A stretch of 64,000 bases of DNA from Desulfomicrobium apsheronum (lineage in GTDB: Bacteria > Desulfobacterota > Desulfovibrionia > Desulfovibrionales > Desulfomicrobiaceae). The notes beneath the pieces are model-generated. The model did no database searches and was not told the DNA's origin. It was given only the letters and a program-made list of their open reading frames with translations. Location of the stretch: NCBI RefSeq assembly GCF_900114115.1, contig NZ_FORX01000001.1, positions 407,071 through 471,070 on the forward strand. The letters run 5' to 3'. Below are positions 44,267 to 55,700 of the stretch, piece after piece. Every line of letters begins with the position of its first letter. Within the stretch, counting starts at the first letter, position 1. A program made the position numbers and the translations under genes.

Positions 44267-46399
44267 TCAATCTTCCCGGAGTTCGGCTTCGCTCATAAAA
44301 TTGCGGTCGTAGCGCTCCCAGATGTCCAGCGCGATGCTGAGCGGTTTGACCATCGGCACGGTGTAGGTGTGGAAGCGTTTGGCGTAGAGGGATTCGCGGA
44401 ACCTGGTCACATGGGTGCACAGCCCGCGTGGGGAAACGATGAAGGGTTTGTCGATGGAGCGCCTGAATTCGACCAGCCGTTCGGCCAGATATTCGGAAAG
44501 GTAGGGCACCTGCAGGTAGATGGCGGCCACGATGACGTCGGTGTCCGGGTCATCGGCGATGATCTCCAGCGCACGGATGAGCCTGCGGTCATCGCAGTTG
44601 CCCAGAAGATCAAGCGGATTGTTGCCGACGTTGACAAGCATCTGCTCCAGGTCATCGGGGTTCGAGGCCTTGATGTTTTCGCGCAGCAGGTCCTGCAGGC
44701 GTCTTCTGGTTTGCGGGGTGAACCGGGCCAACTCCAGGCCTTCGGCCGTGATCTGATCGGCCAGCAACACCGCCGCGCCGCCGCCGACACTGACCACCGC
44801 CGTGCGCTTGCCCCTTGCCTTGGGCTGCGTGGTCAGGATGGAAAGCACGTTGACCATGATCTTCGGATCTTCGGTCAGATCCTCGATGAGGTAGAATCCG
44901 GCCTGGGAACAACAGGCCCGAAAGGCTTCGTGACTGCCCGCCAGCGATGCGGTGTGGGACATGGTCGCTTCCTTGCCGCCACCCGAGCCGCCCTTGATGA
45001 TGACCACGGGCTTTTGGGCTGCCACCTGCCGTCCGATTTCCATGAGCTTGAGCCCCTCGGACAGCCCTTCCAGATAGATGGCGATGACCTCGATGCGCTC
45101 GTCCTGTCCCATGTGCGCCAGGATCTCCGCCACGCCGACGCTGCTGGAGTTGCCGCAGGATACCCATTTGCCCATGCCTACCCGGTCGGCTTCGAGCATC
45201 TCCATGAGCTCCATGCCGATGCCGCCGCTTTGGGAGATGATGCCGATTCCGCCCTGTTCGCGGATGACTCCCGTGCGGTGAGGAGGAATGAACATGGTGT
45301 TCACTCCCGAAAAATTGTCGATGATCCCGAGACAGTTGGGGCCGATGTAGCTGACTCCGTACTCCAGGCTGAGGTTGCGCAGCCTCTCTTCAAGCTCCCG
45401 CCGTCCGGATTCGGCAAAGCCGTCGCTGATGATGATGGCGCCTTTGCCTCCGGCCACGCAGAATTTCTCGAATTCGCGGACAACCGTTTCCGAGTTGATG
45501 ACGAATACCGCCAACTCGGGCACCTCGGGCAGGCTTTCAAGGCTTGGGTAGCAACGCATGCCATGCAGCGAGGCCGTGCGCGGGTTGATGGGATAGATGC
45601 GGTCCAGGCGGCGCAGGTTTTGGAGTACGATGCCGCCCACCGTGCCGGTGTTGGAGGCGCCGTACAAAACCACGGACTTTGGATTGAAGATTGTATGCAG
45701 GCTGCTCATTTTTTGCGGCGAGACATCGGTCTGACGGGGGTAATGGACCGGTTCGCCGGCAATGAGGCGGGCATCGACAATGGCGAAGCCCTCTTCGTAG
45801 ACGATGACGGGATTCAGATCGAGCTCATGGATTTCGGGGTGTTCGGCCATGAATCGCGACACGTTCACGGCCAGTCGGATGACGGCCTGTTTGTCCAGGG
45901 CCGGTCCGCGAAAGCCGTCCAGAATGCGCCCGGCGCGGGTCCTGTCCAGCATGGCCATGACCTCGCCTTCCTCCAGAATGCCGATGCCTGGTGCCACATC
46001 GCCCAGCAGTTCGACAAAACGCCCGCCGGATCCGATCATGGTCATGGGGCCGAAACTGACGTCCTGGGTGGCGCCGATGAGCACCTCAAGACCTGGCCTA
46101 ACCATGGGCTGGATCAGGATGCCGTCGATTTCCGTCACTCCGGCGGCGCGGACGTTGTCCATGAGTCGGGCGTATCCGGCTTCAAGCTCGGTCTGATCCT
46201 TGAGGCTCAGGAGCACGCAGCCCAGATCGGTCTTGTGGATGATCTGGCTAGAGACCGTTTTCATGGCCACCGGGAAACCGAGTTCCCGGGCGGCGTCCAC
46301 TGCCTGTTCCAGTGTACGGATCATGCGGCCCAGAACGGGGATGTCGTAAGCATCCAGTAGGGTTCGGCTTTGTTCAAATCCAAGCTGTATCGGTTCCAT
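44267..46399 (-). CDS. ADP-forming acetate/acyl-CoA synthetase with reversed domain order
   Basis: A 710-residue NDP-forming acyl-CoA synthetase. The ATP-grasp part comes first (about residues 1-215, VAMKTVSSQIIHKTDLGCV), followed by the CoA-binding Rossmann domain (SVVLYGASNTGTVGG) and the succinyl-CoA-ligase-like domains with ISQSGGIG and a conserved His in MSHTASLAGS. Classical enzymes have the order alpha then beta. It would make ATP from acetyl-CoA or a related thioester. The ATG at 46399 has CAGGAG five bases upstream; longer starts at 46438 and 46441 lack ribosome sites. Confidence 0.9.
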   Translation of the reverse strand: MEPIQLGFEQSRTLLDAYDIPVLGRMIRTLEQAVDAARELGFPVAMKTVSSQIIHKTDLGCVLLSLKDQTELEAGYARLMDNVRAAGVTEIDGILIQPMVRPGLEVLIGATQDVSFGPMTMIGSGGRFVELLGDVAPGIGILEEGEVMAMLDRTRAGRILDGFRGPALDKQAVIRLAVNVSRFMAEHPEIHELDLNPVIVYEEGFAIVDARLIAGEPVHYPRQTDVSPQKMSSLHTIFNPKSVVLYGASNTGTVGGIVLQNLRRLDRIYPINPRTASLHGMRCYPSLESLPEVPELAVFVINSETVVREFEKFCVAGGKGAIIISDGFAESGRRELEERLRNLSLEYGVSYIGPNCLGIIDNFSGVNTMFIPPHRTGVIREQGGIGIISQSGGIGMELMEMLEADRVGMGKWVSCGNSSSVGVAEILAHMGQDERIEVIAIYLEGLSEGLKLMEIGRQVAAQKPVVIIKGGSGGGKEATMSHTASLAGSHEAFRACCSQAGFYLIEDLTEDPKIMVNVLSILTTQPKARGKRTAVVSVGGGAAVLLADQITAEGLELARFTPQTRRRLQDLLRENIKASNPDDLEQMLVNVGNNPLDLLGNCDDRRLIRALEIIADDPDTDVIVAAIYLQVPYLSEYLAERLVEFRRSIDKPFIVSPRGLCTHVTRFRESLYAKRFHTYTVPMVKPLSIALDIWERYDRNFMSEAELRED

Positions 46400-46512
46400 G
46401 GGGGCTCCTGAGGTGCTGGTGTAGTTTTCGATTTTCATCATGAGGGGCGCGGCGTTTTTTTGCAAGAAGGTCCTGGGAGTGACTGGGGGGGACGGGGTGT
46501 GGCCGGGAGTGC

Positions 46513-46687
46513 GGCGGGTCGGGTTGGCCCGGTCAGGCCGCCTCGAAACTCCCTCGCGGGCCTCGTACGGCGGAATCGTTGGGTGCAGGTCGCGCGAGCG
46601 AGGCGATGCGGCCAGCAACGATTTCGCCAACGATGCCAGGCTCGGTCAGACAGTCGAGGCCGCCTGACCGAGCCAGCCCGACCCGCC
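46513..46687. repeat. 175-bp palindromic repeat element, copy 2
   Basis: Same length and layout as 10988-11162. The 34-base ends (46513-46546 against 46654-46687) match at 31 positions. The outer arm is GGCGGGTC, paired with GACCCGCC; copy 1 has GGTGGGGC with GCCCCACC, so two positions differ in a compensating way. It lies in the divergent gap between the acyl-CoA synthetase gene and gdhA (46400-47068), which otherwise holds only a REP-like repeat and no gene. Confidence 0.8.
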
Positions 46688-46749
46688 ACGGCACTGCGAT
46701 GCTGTAAATTTCCGGAAGAACACTGTGAAATCCACGCGGCACGTTTATG

Positions 46750-46800
46750 CTTCGGTCCTTCGGCATCACGACGTGTCATCCCCGCGCAGGCGGGGATCCA
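46750..46800. repeat. REP-like repeat with extended left part
   Basis: TTCGGCATCACGACGT leads into GTCATCCCCGCGCAGGCGGG and ATCCA. The left part matches 10896-10919, and the core matches the palindromes at 10920 and 11243. It begins 63 bases after the 175-bp element. Confidence 0.75.
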
Positions 46801-46882
46801 TCCGGTGTTGGTGTGAAGGGCGCGGTTTTTTGTTTGTTTAGAGCGCGGCGTGGCGGGTTGGCTTGGGCAAGGCTTCCGTTGA

Positions 46883-48421
<1,539 letters not shown>

Positions 48422-48453
48422 TGTAGGCGGAAAATTGCTTGATTTGTTCGTTG

Positions 48454-48486
48454 CGGCTGATCCTCTAAAGAGGGTCAGCCGTTTGT
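48454..48486 (+). terminator. Terminator of gdhA, overlapping the end of the transglutaminase-like gene
   Basis: CGGCTGATCCTC (48454-48465) pairs with GAGGGTCAGCCG (48470-48481) over a four-base loop, then TTTGTTT. The stem contains the last codons and the stop of the convergent gene. Confidence 0.8.
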
Positions 48487-49325
48487 TTCTCAGGTATGGT
48501 TTCAAGGTGGATTTTGTGGAGAAGTTCGTTTGTTGCGTTGCCTCTGTACGTGCCGGTTATAGGAGCGGTCAGCTCCGGTTCGGAGGCGGCGCAGAGGGCA
48601 AGATGGCCTCCGACGACCGTAAGTCCGAGAGTGGGATCGTAGCCGCGCCAGCCCGCTCCGGGGAGATAGACTTCCGGATACGCGTGCAGGTCGCGCTCGG
48701 TTTGACCGGGGTCGCCGATCTGGTAGCCGGAGACGTACCGGGCGGGGATCCCCGCCCCCCGGCAGACCTCCATGAAGACGAGGCTGACATCGCGGCAAGC
48801 GCCGCGGCCATGCAGCAGCGTGGTCTCCGTGGTAAAGATGCCTGGTTCGAGTCGGGGGATGATTGTAATGTTCTGATAGATCCAGGCATTGAGGCGGTTC
48901 AAGAATTGGATGCTGTCGCCACCTGCCTCGGCCATGAATTTCCTGGCAAGGCCGCGCGTTGAAGGGCTGCCGGACCCAAGAGACGGCAGCAGGGCTTCGC
49001 GTTCAAGGGCGGGTAGATCAAGAGGGAGTGTGAATGCGCACGGGTGCAGCAGATAGTCGAAGGGGTTGTCGCGCAGAGTTCGAGCCGTGAATTCCGTACG
49101 GATCAGCAGTTCCTCCCACATGCCCTCAAACCACAGCCAGTGGGCGGCGTTGCCGCACGCATCAAGGATTTCGCACTGGCCAGCCGGATCGGGGCTGACC
49201 TTGAGGCTGAAATCTTCAAGCATCTGCCCGGCATCTTGCCGGGGCTTGAGCCGGATCAGATGCGGCTCAAGGAAGACGGGCCCGCTGAAGCGATAACTGG
49301 TTTCGTGCTCCACCCGGATGCGCAT
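48465..49325 (-). CDS. Transglutaminase-like cysteine peptidase, Anbu operon
   Basis: A 286-residue protein with a bacterial transglutaminase N-terminal domain (MRIRVEHETSYRFSGPV) and a transglutaminase-like core. The catalytic Cys is in GRGACRDVS and the His in DLHAYPEVYLPG, followed by an Asp in GYDPT. Members of this family are thought to act as thiol peptidases or amidases on peptide linkages. It is the last gene of the Anbu operon, three bases after the Anbu stop. The stop codon lies inside the gdhA terminator. Confidence 0.9.
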   Translation of the reverse strand: MRIRVEHETSYRFSGPVFLEPHLIRLKPRQDAGQMLEDFSLKVSPDPAGQCEILDACGNAAHWLWFEGMWEELLIRTEFTARTLRDNPFDYLLHPCAFTLPLDLPALEREALLPSLGSGSPSTRGLARKFMAEAGGDSIQFLNRLNAWIYQNITIIPRLEPGIFTTETTLLHGRGACRDVSLVFMEVCRGAGIPARYVSGYQIGDPGQTERDLHAYPEVYLPGAGWRGYDPTLGLTVVGGHLALCAASEPELTAPITGTYRGNATNELLHKIHLETIPEKQTADPL

Positions 49326-49328
49326 CGC

Positions 49329-50087
49329 TCAATCCTCGGTTTTGGAGTGCAGCTTGCGGCTGCTGGGGGAAAGGCTGGCCGCGATGGCATCGATCCATTC
49401 CGAAGGCAGCGCGTGGACGCCCGCGCGCAGGCGCTCCTGCCACCAGGTGGAGATGTGCGCCAGATCATTCTGCTCGAAGCGGTGTTCGATGAGCGAAAAG
49501 GATCCCTTGGAATAGACCACTACATCAAGGGGGAAATCCACGTCGGCGGCGCTGATGCGAGTCGAATCGAAAGCCAGACAGCCGACCTTGAGGGCAAAAT
49601 GGATGGAGTCCGCGTGCTTGAGGGTGCGATCAAGGACCGGCTTGCCGTACCCGGTTTCTCCAATGATATGGTAGGGCGTGCCGGAGGTGATCTCCACCCA
49701 GTTGCCCTGTGGGTAGATCAGGAACAGCTTGTGCGTGGCGTCGGCCGAGAACTGTCCGCCCATGATGGTGTGGATGTTGAACTGCAGCCCCGAGGCGTCG
49801 AGATATTCCTTGTCTTCCTTGGCCACGCGCCGGACGAGGTCGGCAAAGAGGTTTACGGCCTTGTAGAGCTTGTCCGGAGGCGGCCCGGATTCCAGCGCCT
49901 CCTCGAAGTAGGTGGCCACCTTGTCACGCAGGGAGCGCAGGCCGGAGGTCATGAAGAAGACCGCTCCGCTCTGGGTTTCATAAGTGCTCAGTTTCTGCGC
50001 CGTGGTCATTTCATTGCCTGCAGTGATGCGGGTGTCCGCCAGACCGACCAGCCCGTCTTCCACCGTTATGCCGAGACAAAAGGTCAT
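49329..50087 (-). CDS. Anbu: proteasome-related peptidase (ancestral beta-subunit)
   Basis: A 252-residue member of the Anbu family, related to HslV and proteasome beta subunits. It begins MTFCLGITVEDGLVGLADTR; removal of Met exposes the Thr1 nucleophile, and Asp18 and Lys32 (AQKLS) lie at the expected later positions. FFMTSGLRSLRD is typical. Anbu forms an open, helical ring-like assembly in other bacteria and its substrates are unknown. The start overlaps the upstream alpha-E gene by four bases (ATGA). Confidence 0.92.
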   Translation of the reverse strand: MTFCLGITVEDGLVGLADTRITAGNEMTTAQKLSTYETQSGAVFFMTSGLRSLRDKVATYFEEALESGPPPDKLYKAVNLFADLVRRVAKEDKEYLDASGLQFNIHTIMGGQFSADATHKLFLIYPQGNWVEITSGTPYHIIGETGYGKPVLDRTLKHADSIHFALKVGCLAFDSTRISAADVDFPLDVVVYSKGSFSLIEHRFEQNDLAHISTWWQERLRAGVHALPSEWIDAIAASLSPSSRKLHSKTED

Positions 50088-51061
50088 TGTTCCATCCTTG
50101 TTTCCGGTCCATGCGCCGCGTAACCGAAAAATTCGATCCCCAGGCGGGCGTCGACCGCATTCATGCGGGTTTGCAAACGGTCCGTGAAACGATGCAGACC
50201 CTGCGCGAAAACGTCTTCAATGGTCAAGTAGGAAAGGTCCGCGCAGAGTTGGCCCAAAAGGCGTTCGCTCTCGCATGTGAAAAAATTCAGCCTTGTTCCC
50301 GTGATGGCGTGCAGGGAGGCTTGGGCATGCGTGAGTCCGTAAAGTATGGATCGTGAAAAATGATGATCGAAAAGAAGAAAGTCCGCCACCTTTTCGGGTG
50401 AGATGCGTCCCCGGCAGCGCCGGAAGGCGTTGAAGGCGCTGGTGGCGCGAAGCAGTGCCATCCAGTGGATGGAGTCGCCCTGTTGCTGCGTGCCGCCTGG
50501 GCCTTCCAGGAGATGGTGGAAGCTGACATCCAGGATGCGGGATGTCTTGTCACAGCGTTCCAAGAGGCGTCCGAGCCGTGCGAAATGCCAGGCTTCGTCC
50601 TCGATCATGGCATCCGCCGCGATTCCGCCGAGGATGAAATCCCGCATCTTGATCTCCTGGCAGAACGTAAACGGGTTCTCGACCACCTGCAGGGGGCGGG
50701 TCGAGGCGTCATGAACGAGATGGTAGAATATATTGATATAGTTCCACATCTCGTACGGGATGACCTCTCGGATGGCGCGGGCGTTCTCCCGGGCCGCCCA
50801 GAGGCAGGACGCGATGGAGTTGGGGTAGTCGCGGTCGAAGCTCAGAAAAGTAATGACCGAGGCTGCGTCGTAATAACCGTATCGTTCCTGAAAAATCGAC
50901 TGGTCTCCGCTGGCTTCGATGAGGGATTTCCATTCACCGCTCTCGGATTCCTGCAAGTCAAGGGTCAGATGCCAGTTGACTTCGACCACGCGGGCCAGGT
51001 TCCCGGCCCGCTCCAGATATCTGCTCATCCAGTAGATGGCGCTTGCAACGCGTGAAAGCAT
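50084..51061 (-). CDS. Alpha-E domain protein (DUF403), Anbu operon
   Basis: A 325-residue all-helical protein that begins MLSRVASAIYWMSRYLERAG, the standard start of alpha-E domain proteins. It contains the conserved RVxExDKTSRILDVSFHH-type segment near residue 180. The biochemical role is unknown; the family nearly always accompanies the ATP-grasp protein encoded upstream. It begins 17 bases after that gene and overlaps anbu, so all four genes are one transcript. Confidence 0.92.
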   Translation of the reverse strand: MLSRVASAIYWMSRYLERAGNLARVVEVNWHLTLDLQESESGEWKSLIEASGDQSIFQERYGYYDAASVITFLSFDRDYPNSIASCLWAARENARAIREVIPYEMWNYINIFYHLVHDASTRPLQVVENPFTFCQEIKMRDFILGGIAADAMIEDEAWHFARLGRLLERCDKTSRILDVSFHHLLEGPGGTQQQGDSIHWMALLRATSAFNAFRRCRGRISPEKVADFLLFDHHFSRSILYGLTHAQASLHAITGTRLNFFTCESERLLGQLCADLSYLTIEDVFAQGLHRFTDRLQTRMNAVDARLGIEFFGYAAHGPETRMEQ

Positions 51062-51077
51062 GGGCGTGTCCTTGGAG

Positions 51078-52511
51078 TTAGTGTTTGAGGACCCAGGTGT
51101 CCTTGCTGCCGCCGCCCTGGGAGGAGTTGACCACCAGCGAGCCTTTCTTGAGGGCCACCCTGGTCAGGCCGCCGGGGATGACCTGCACGTCTCCGCCATG
51201 AAGGATGTAGGGCCGCAAATCCACGTGCCGGCCCTCGAAATGATCGCCGACGATGACCGGGGCTCGGGAGAGCATGAGTGCGGGCTGGGCGATGTAGTTG
51301 CGCGGCCTGGCTTTGATGCGTCCTGCAAAATCCTCGCGTTCGGCCTTGGTAGAGGCCGGACCGACCAGCATGCCGTAACCGCCGGATTCGTTCGCCGCCT
51401 TGACGACCATGGTCTCAAGATTGTCCAGCACAAAGGCCCGGTCTTCCTTGCGCCAGCAAAGATAGGTGGGGACGTTGGGGATGAACGCTTCTTCTCCCAG
51501 GTAGTAGCGGATGATTTCCGGCACATAGGCATAGACAACCTTGTCGTCGGCCACGCCCGTGCCCGGCGCGTTTGCGAGGCAGACATTGCCCGCGCGGAAG
51601 GCGCCCATGATGCCCGGCACGCCCAGCAGCGACTCCGGTCTGAAGACCAGCGGGTCGAGGTAATCGTCGTTCAGGCGGCGATAGATGACATCCACCTTCT
51701 TGAGCCCTTTGGTCGTGCGCATGTAGACGAAATTGTTCTCGACAACCAAGTCCTGATTCTGGACCAGTTCGATGCCTGTCTGCAGCGCGAGGAAGGAATG
51801 CTCGAAATAGGCGGAGTTGTAGATCCCGGGGGTGAGCAGGACCACGCAGGGCTGCGAGTCGCTCCTGGGGGCCATGCGCAGCAGGAGATTGAGGAGTTTG
51901 GCCGGATAGTCGTCCACGGGGCGAACCCGCGAGGCCGCAAAAACTTCGGGCAGGGTCCGCTTCATGAGACTTCGGTTGGCCAGCACGTAGGACACCCCGG
52001 ACGGGCAGCGCAGGTTGTCCTCAAGAACGAAGAAGGTTCCGGTTTCGTCGCGCACCAAGTCCGTGCCCGTGACGTGGCACCAGATTCCGTGAGGTGGATT
52101 TATGCCCATGCAGGCCGGGAGAAAGCCCTCGGCCGTCTCGATGATTTCGCGCGGGATGACCCCGTCTTTTATGATCTTCTGGTTGTGGTAGATGTCGTCC
52201 AGAAAAAGATTCAGGGCGAAAATGCGCTGCTTGAGGCCTATCTCGACATTATCCCAGTCATTGGCTTCAATGACACGAGGCACCACGTCGAAGGGGAATA
52301 TCTTTTCCGTGCCCTGCTCGTGTCCATAGACCGTGAACGTGATGCCGAGATCGTAGAGAGCCTGCTCGGCCTGTTGCTGTCGCCTGAACAGTTCTCCTTC
52401 GGGCAGCGACTCGATTTTGTCGACCAGAAGCTTCGTGCCGTCGCGGGGAACGCCGGGGGCTGAGAACATTTCGTCATGAAAAGGCCCAAGATCATAGCCG
52501 GTGAATTTCAT
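51078..52511 (-). CDS. Circularly permuted ATP-grasp protein (DUF404/DUF407), Anbu operon
   Basis: A 477-residue ATP-grasp ligase of the circularly permuted type 2 class. Markers are the [19 protein letters not shown] start, [32 protein letters not shown] and [17 protein letters not shown]. Such enzymes are predicted to form peptide or amide bonds; the substrate is unknown. It is the first gene of the operon, preceded by GGAGGC and a recognisable promoter. The final [10 protein letters not shown] segment is also typical of the family. Confidence 0.92.
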   Translation of the reverse strand: MKFTGYDLGPFHDEMFSAPGVPRDGTKLLVDKIESLPEGELFRRQQQAEQALYDLGITFTVYGHEQGTEKIFPFDVVPRVIEANDWDNVEIGLKQRIFALNLFLDDIYHNQKIIKDGVIPREIIETAEGFLPACMGINPPHGIWCHVTGTDLVRDETGTFFVLEDNLRCPSGVSYVLANRSLMKRTLPEVFAASRVRPVDDYPAKLLNLLLRMAPRSDSQPCVVLLTPGIYNSAYFEHSFLALQTGIELVQNQDLVVENNFVYMRTTKGLKKVDVIYRRLNDDYLDPLVFRPESLLGVPGIMGAFRAGNVCLANAPGTGVADDKVVYAYVPEIIRYYLGEEAFIPNVPTYLCWRKEDRAFVLDNLETMVVKAANESGGYGMLVGPASTKAEREDFAGRIKARPRNYIAQPALMLSRAPVIVGDHFEGRHVDLRPYILHGGDVQVIPGGLTRVALKKGSLVVNSSQGGGSKDTWVLKH

Positions 52512-52534
52512 AAGCAGCCTCCGGTTTTGACATC

Positions 52535-52563
52535 ATTGTAAAATTTATGTGGTCCCGCGCCAA
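52535..52563 (-). promoter_or_regulatory. Sigma-70 promoter for the Anbu operon
   Basis: On the minus strand TTGGCG (52563-52558), a 17-base spacer and TACAAT (52540-52535). It lies 24 bases upstream of the ATP-grasp start. The rest of the divergent gap (52512-52703) has an inverted repeat GCCTGAAA / TTTCAGGC around position 52600. Confidence 0.55.
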
Positions 52564-52703
52564 GAGTTTAAACAAATACGTGCCTGAAAACAAAAATTCT
52601 CACGTGATGTCTCTCCGTATTTCAGGCCTCCGTCGCGTTGCCTAAGGGCGGGGTAATTGCATAGACTCAAAGTCCCATCGCACAGTTTTCACCGGAGACA
52701 GAC

Positions 52704-55700
52704 ATGTCCCTCACGCCGTCCTTGCAACTTGTGGCCCAGGATTCGGAATTCAGAAAATTCCATGATCTCATGGCCAGGAAAGTCCAGAATATTCTGCTTG
52801 TGTCCACGGCCTACGACGCCTGGGTCATGGAGGAGGATTGCAAGCTCTCCGAGCGCATCGTGTCCGAGTATCAGGGATTGAACCTGAGTCGGCCGCCGCG
52901 CCTGACCTGGGCCTCAGGCGCCGAGGAGGCCTTGGCCATCCTGCGGCAGAGCCCGTTCGAGCTGGTCATTCTCATGCCGCAGCTGGCCGAGCGCGAGGCC
53001 TTGATCCTGGGGCAGAAGATCAAGGAACTCGGGCTTGGCATCCCGGTCTATCTCCTGACGCATCGCGAGGTCTTTCTGCCCGGTGAGAGCCCGGCCGAGG
53101 GCATAGATCGCCAGTTTGTGTGGACCGGCAACGCCGATCTTCTGGTCGCCCTGGTCAAGAACACCGAGGACGCCATGAACGTGGACTTCGACACGGTCAG
53201 CGTCGGCATCCGGGTCATCATCGTGGTCGAGGATTCTCCCCGCTATCAGTCCTGTCTGTTGCCCATTCTGTACCGCGAGCTGGTCGTCCAGACCCAGGAC
53301 GTCATCCGCGAAGGACTCAACCAGGAACACCGTCTGCTGACCATGCGCTGCCGACCCAAGATTCTCCTGGCCGACAACTACGAGGATGCGCTGGCCCTGT
53401 TCCAAAAATTCGAGCCGTATGTGCTGGGAGTGCTTTCCGATGTGCGCTTTCCCCGTGGCGGCAAGCTCGACGCCTCGGCCGGCGTTGATCTGCTTGGCGC
53501 CATCAAGGCGCAGCGTTTTGACATCCCGCTGCTCCTGATGAGCAACGAACCGGACAACGCTCGCAGAGCCAGGGAGATTCCGGCCAGTTTCGTGGACAAG
53601 AACTCCCCCAGCCTGCTCGGGGATGTGCGCGCTTTCGTTCTGGAACGTCTGGGGTTCGGTGATTTCATCTTTCGTGGTCCGGAGGGCGAGGAGATCTCCC
53701 GGGCCGGGAGTCTCTATGCGCTGGAGGAGCGGCTAAAAACCATTCCGGCCGAGGCCCTGGTTCATCATTCCCGCCACAATGATTTTTCGCGCTGGTTTTT
53801 TGCGCGTACCGAATTTGAGCTGGCCAACCGTCTGCGGCCCATGAGCGAGTCCGATTTCGCTTCACCGGAGCTCCTGCGGCGCGGGGTCACCGAGATGATC
53901 CGGGACAGACGGCAGCAGCGACAGAAGGGCATTGTGGCCAATTTCAACTCCAAGGATTTCGACCCGACCACGGACTTCTTCAAGATCGGCCAGGGCTCCA
54001 TGGGTGGCAAGGCGCGCGGGTTGGCGTTTCTGTTTTCCATCCTGAACAGGCTTCCGGCCCTGGCGGTAAAATATCCCGGAGTGGATTTTTTCATGCCCAA
54101 GACGTTGGGCATTTCGACGGAAGGGTTTGATTCCTTTGTAAAGATCAACAACCTTGAGTATTTGTCTGGCACGGATCTCGCGGACGACGAGGTCTTGAAG
54201 ATCGTTGAAAAGGCCCGCTTTCCCAAGTGGCTCAGCCATCAGCTTAAAGCCTACCTCGCCCAGGTTCGCCATCCTCTGGCCGTGCGTTCGTCAAGCCTCC
54301 TTGAAGACGCCCAGTATCAGGCCTATGCCGGACTATACTCCACGATCATGGTCCCCAACAATCATCCCGACCCGAATGTGCGCCTTCAGGAATTGATCCT
54401 GGCCATCAAGCAGGTCTACGCCTCCACGTTCTATCAGGCGCCCAAGGCCTTTTCGCGCCGGGTCAGTCAGCGCACCGACGAGGAGAAGATGGGCGTGCTG
54501 GTGCAGCAGGTCATCGGGGACGATTATGGCGGGTATTTCTATCCGGCCATTTCCGGAGTGGCGCAGTCCTACAATTATTATCCTTTCGGGCGCATGAAGC
54601 CCGAGGACGGGGTGGCCACCATCGCTTTCGGGTTCGGCAAGATTGTGGTCGACGGCGGACAGACTCTGCGTTTTTCGCCAAGATATCCAAACATCCTGCC
54701 CCAATGTCCGACCGTGGAGCTGGCCTTGCGCACGGCGCAGACCGAATTCTACAGCCTGCCCCTGGAACATTGGCCCTGGGCGCGCACGGATTTTTCCCTT
54801 GCCCGTCGCAACATCACCGAAGCCGAGGAGGAAGGTCCCCTGGCGCTGGTGGCTTCAACCTTTCTGCCGGAGGAGGGACGCATCCGCGATACCGCGTCCA
54901 TCCCCGATCGGCCGCGTGTTCTCCTTTTTGCCCCGGTATTGAAGCACAAGATCCTGCCTCTGGCGGAGATCCTGGCCGACGTCCTCGGAATAGCGGAATC
55001 GGCCATGGGCTGCCCCGTGGAGATCGAATTCGCCTGCAAGCTGCACCAGGACAAGCAGCATCGCCCCGTGTTCTCCCTGCTTCAGTTACGGCCCATGTCC
55101 GCCCGGGCGGATCTCAATCGGGTCACCATCACCGAGCATGACCGCGAGCGTGCCTTTTGCCTGTCCACTCACGCGCTGGGCAACGCCGAGAAGACCGACG
55201 TACACGATATCGTCTTTGTGCGGCCAGACACTTTCGAGGTCGAAAAAACCATGCAGATCGCAGGAGAGATTGGGCGCATCAATGCCGCGCTCATGGCCGA
55301 GGGGCGCAAATATCTGCTGGTAGGCCCCGGGCGATGGGGCACGGCGGATCGCTGGCTGGGCATTCCCGTGGCCTGGAACGACATCTGCGGAGTCTCGGCC
55401 ATCGTCGAGACCGCTTCGGCGCAGTTGCGCGTGGAACCGTCCCAAGGCTCCCACTTTTTTCACAACATCACCACTCTCGGGATCAATTACATTATGATGT
55501 CGGGCAAGGCGGGCGAGCGTTTCGATTGGGAATGGCTGGAGGGGCATGACGTCGTGGCCAGGGAGGAGCATGTGGTTCACGTGCGCCTGCCGTCACCAAT
55601 GATCATCAAGGTAGATGGCCGCAGCTCGCACTGCGCGATCACTCCCGGAAACGGGGCGGGGCAGGGGCGTGAACAGGACCCGGCGCCGCAGGGCGCTGGA

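Noticed and set aside
55615..55700. SSHCAI near the C-terminus of the PEP-binding hybrid as a phosphohistidine motif
   Set aside because: It resembles TSHAAI of PEP synthase but stands at the extreme end without the rest of the swivelling domain.
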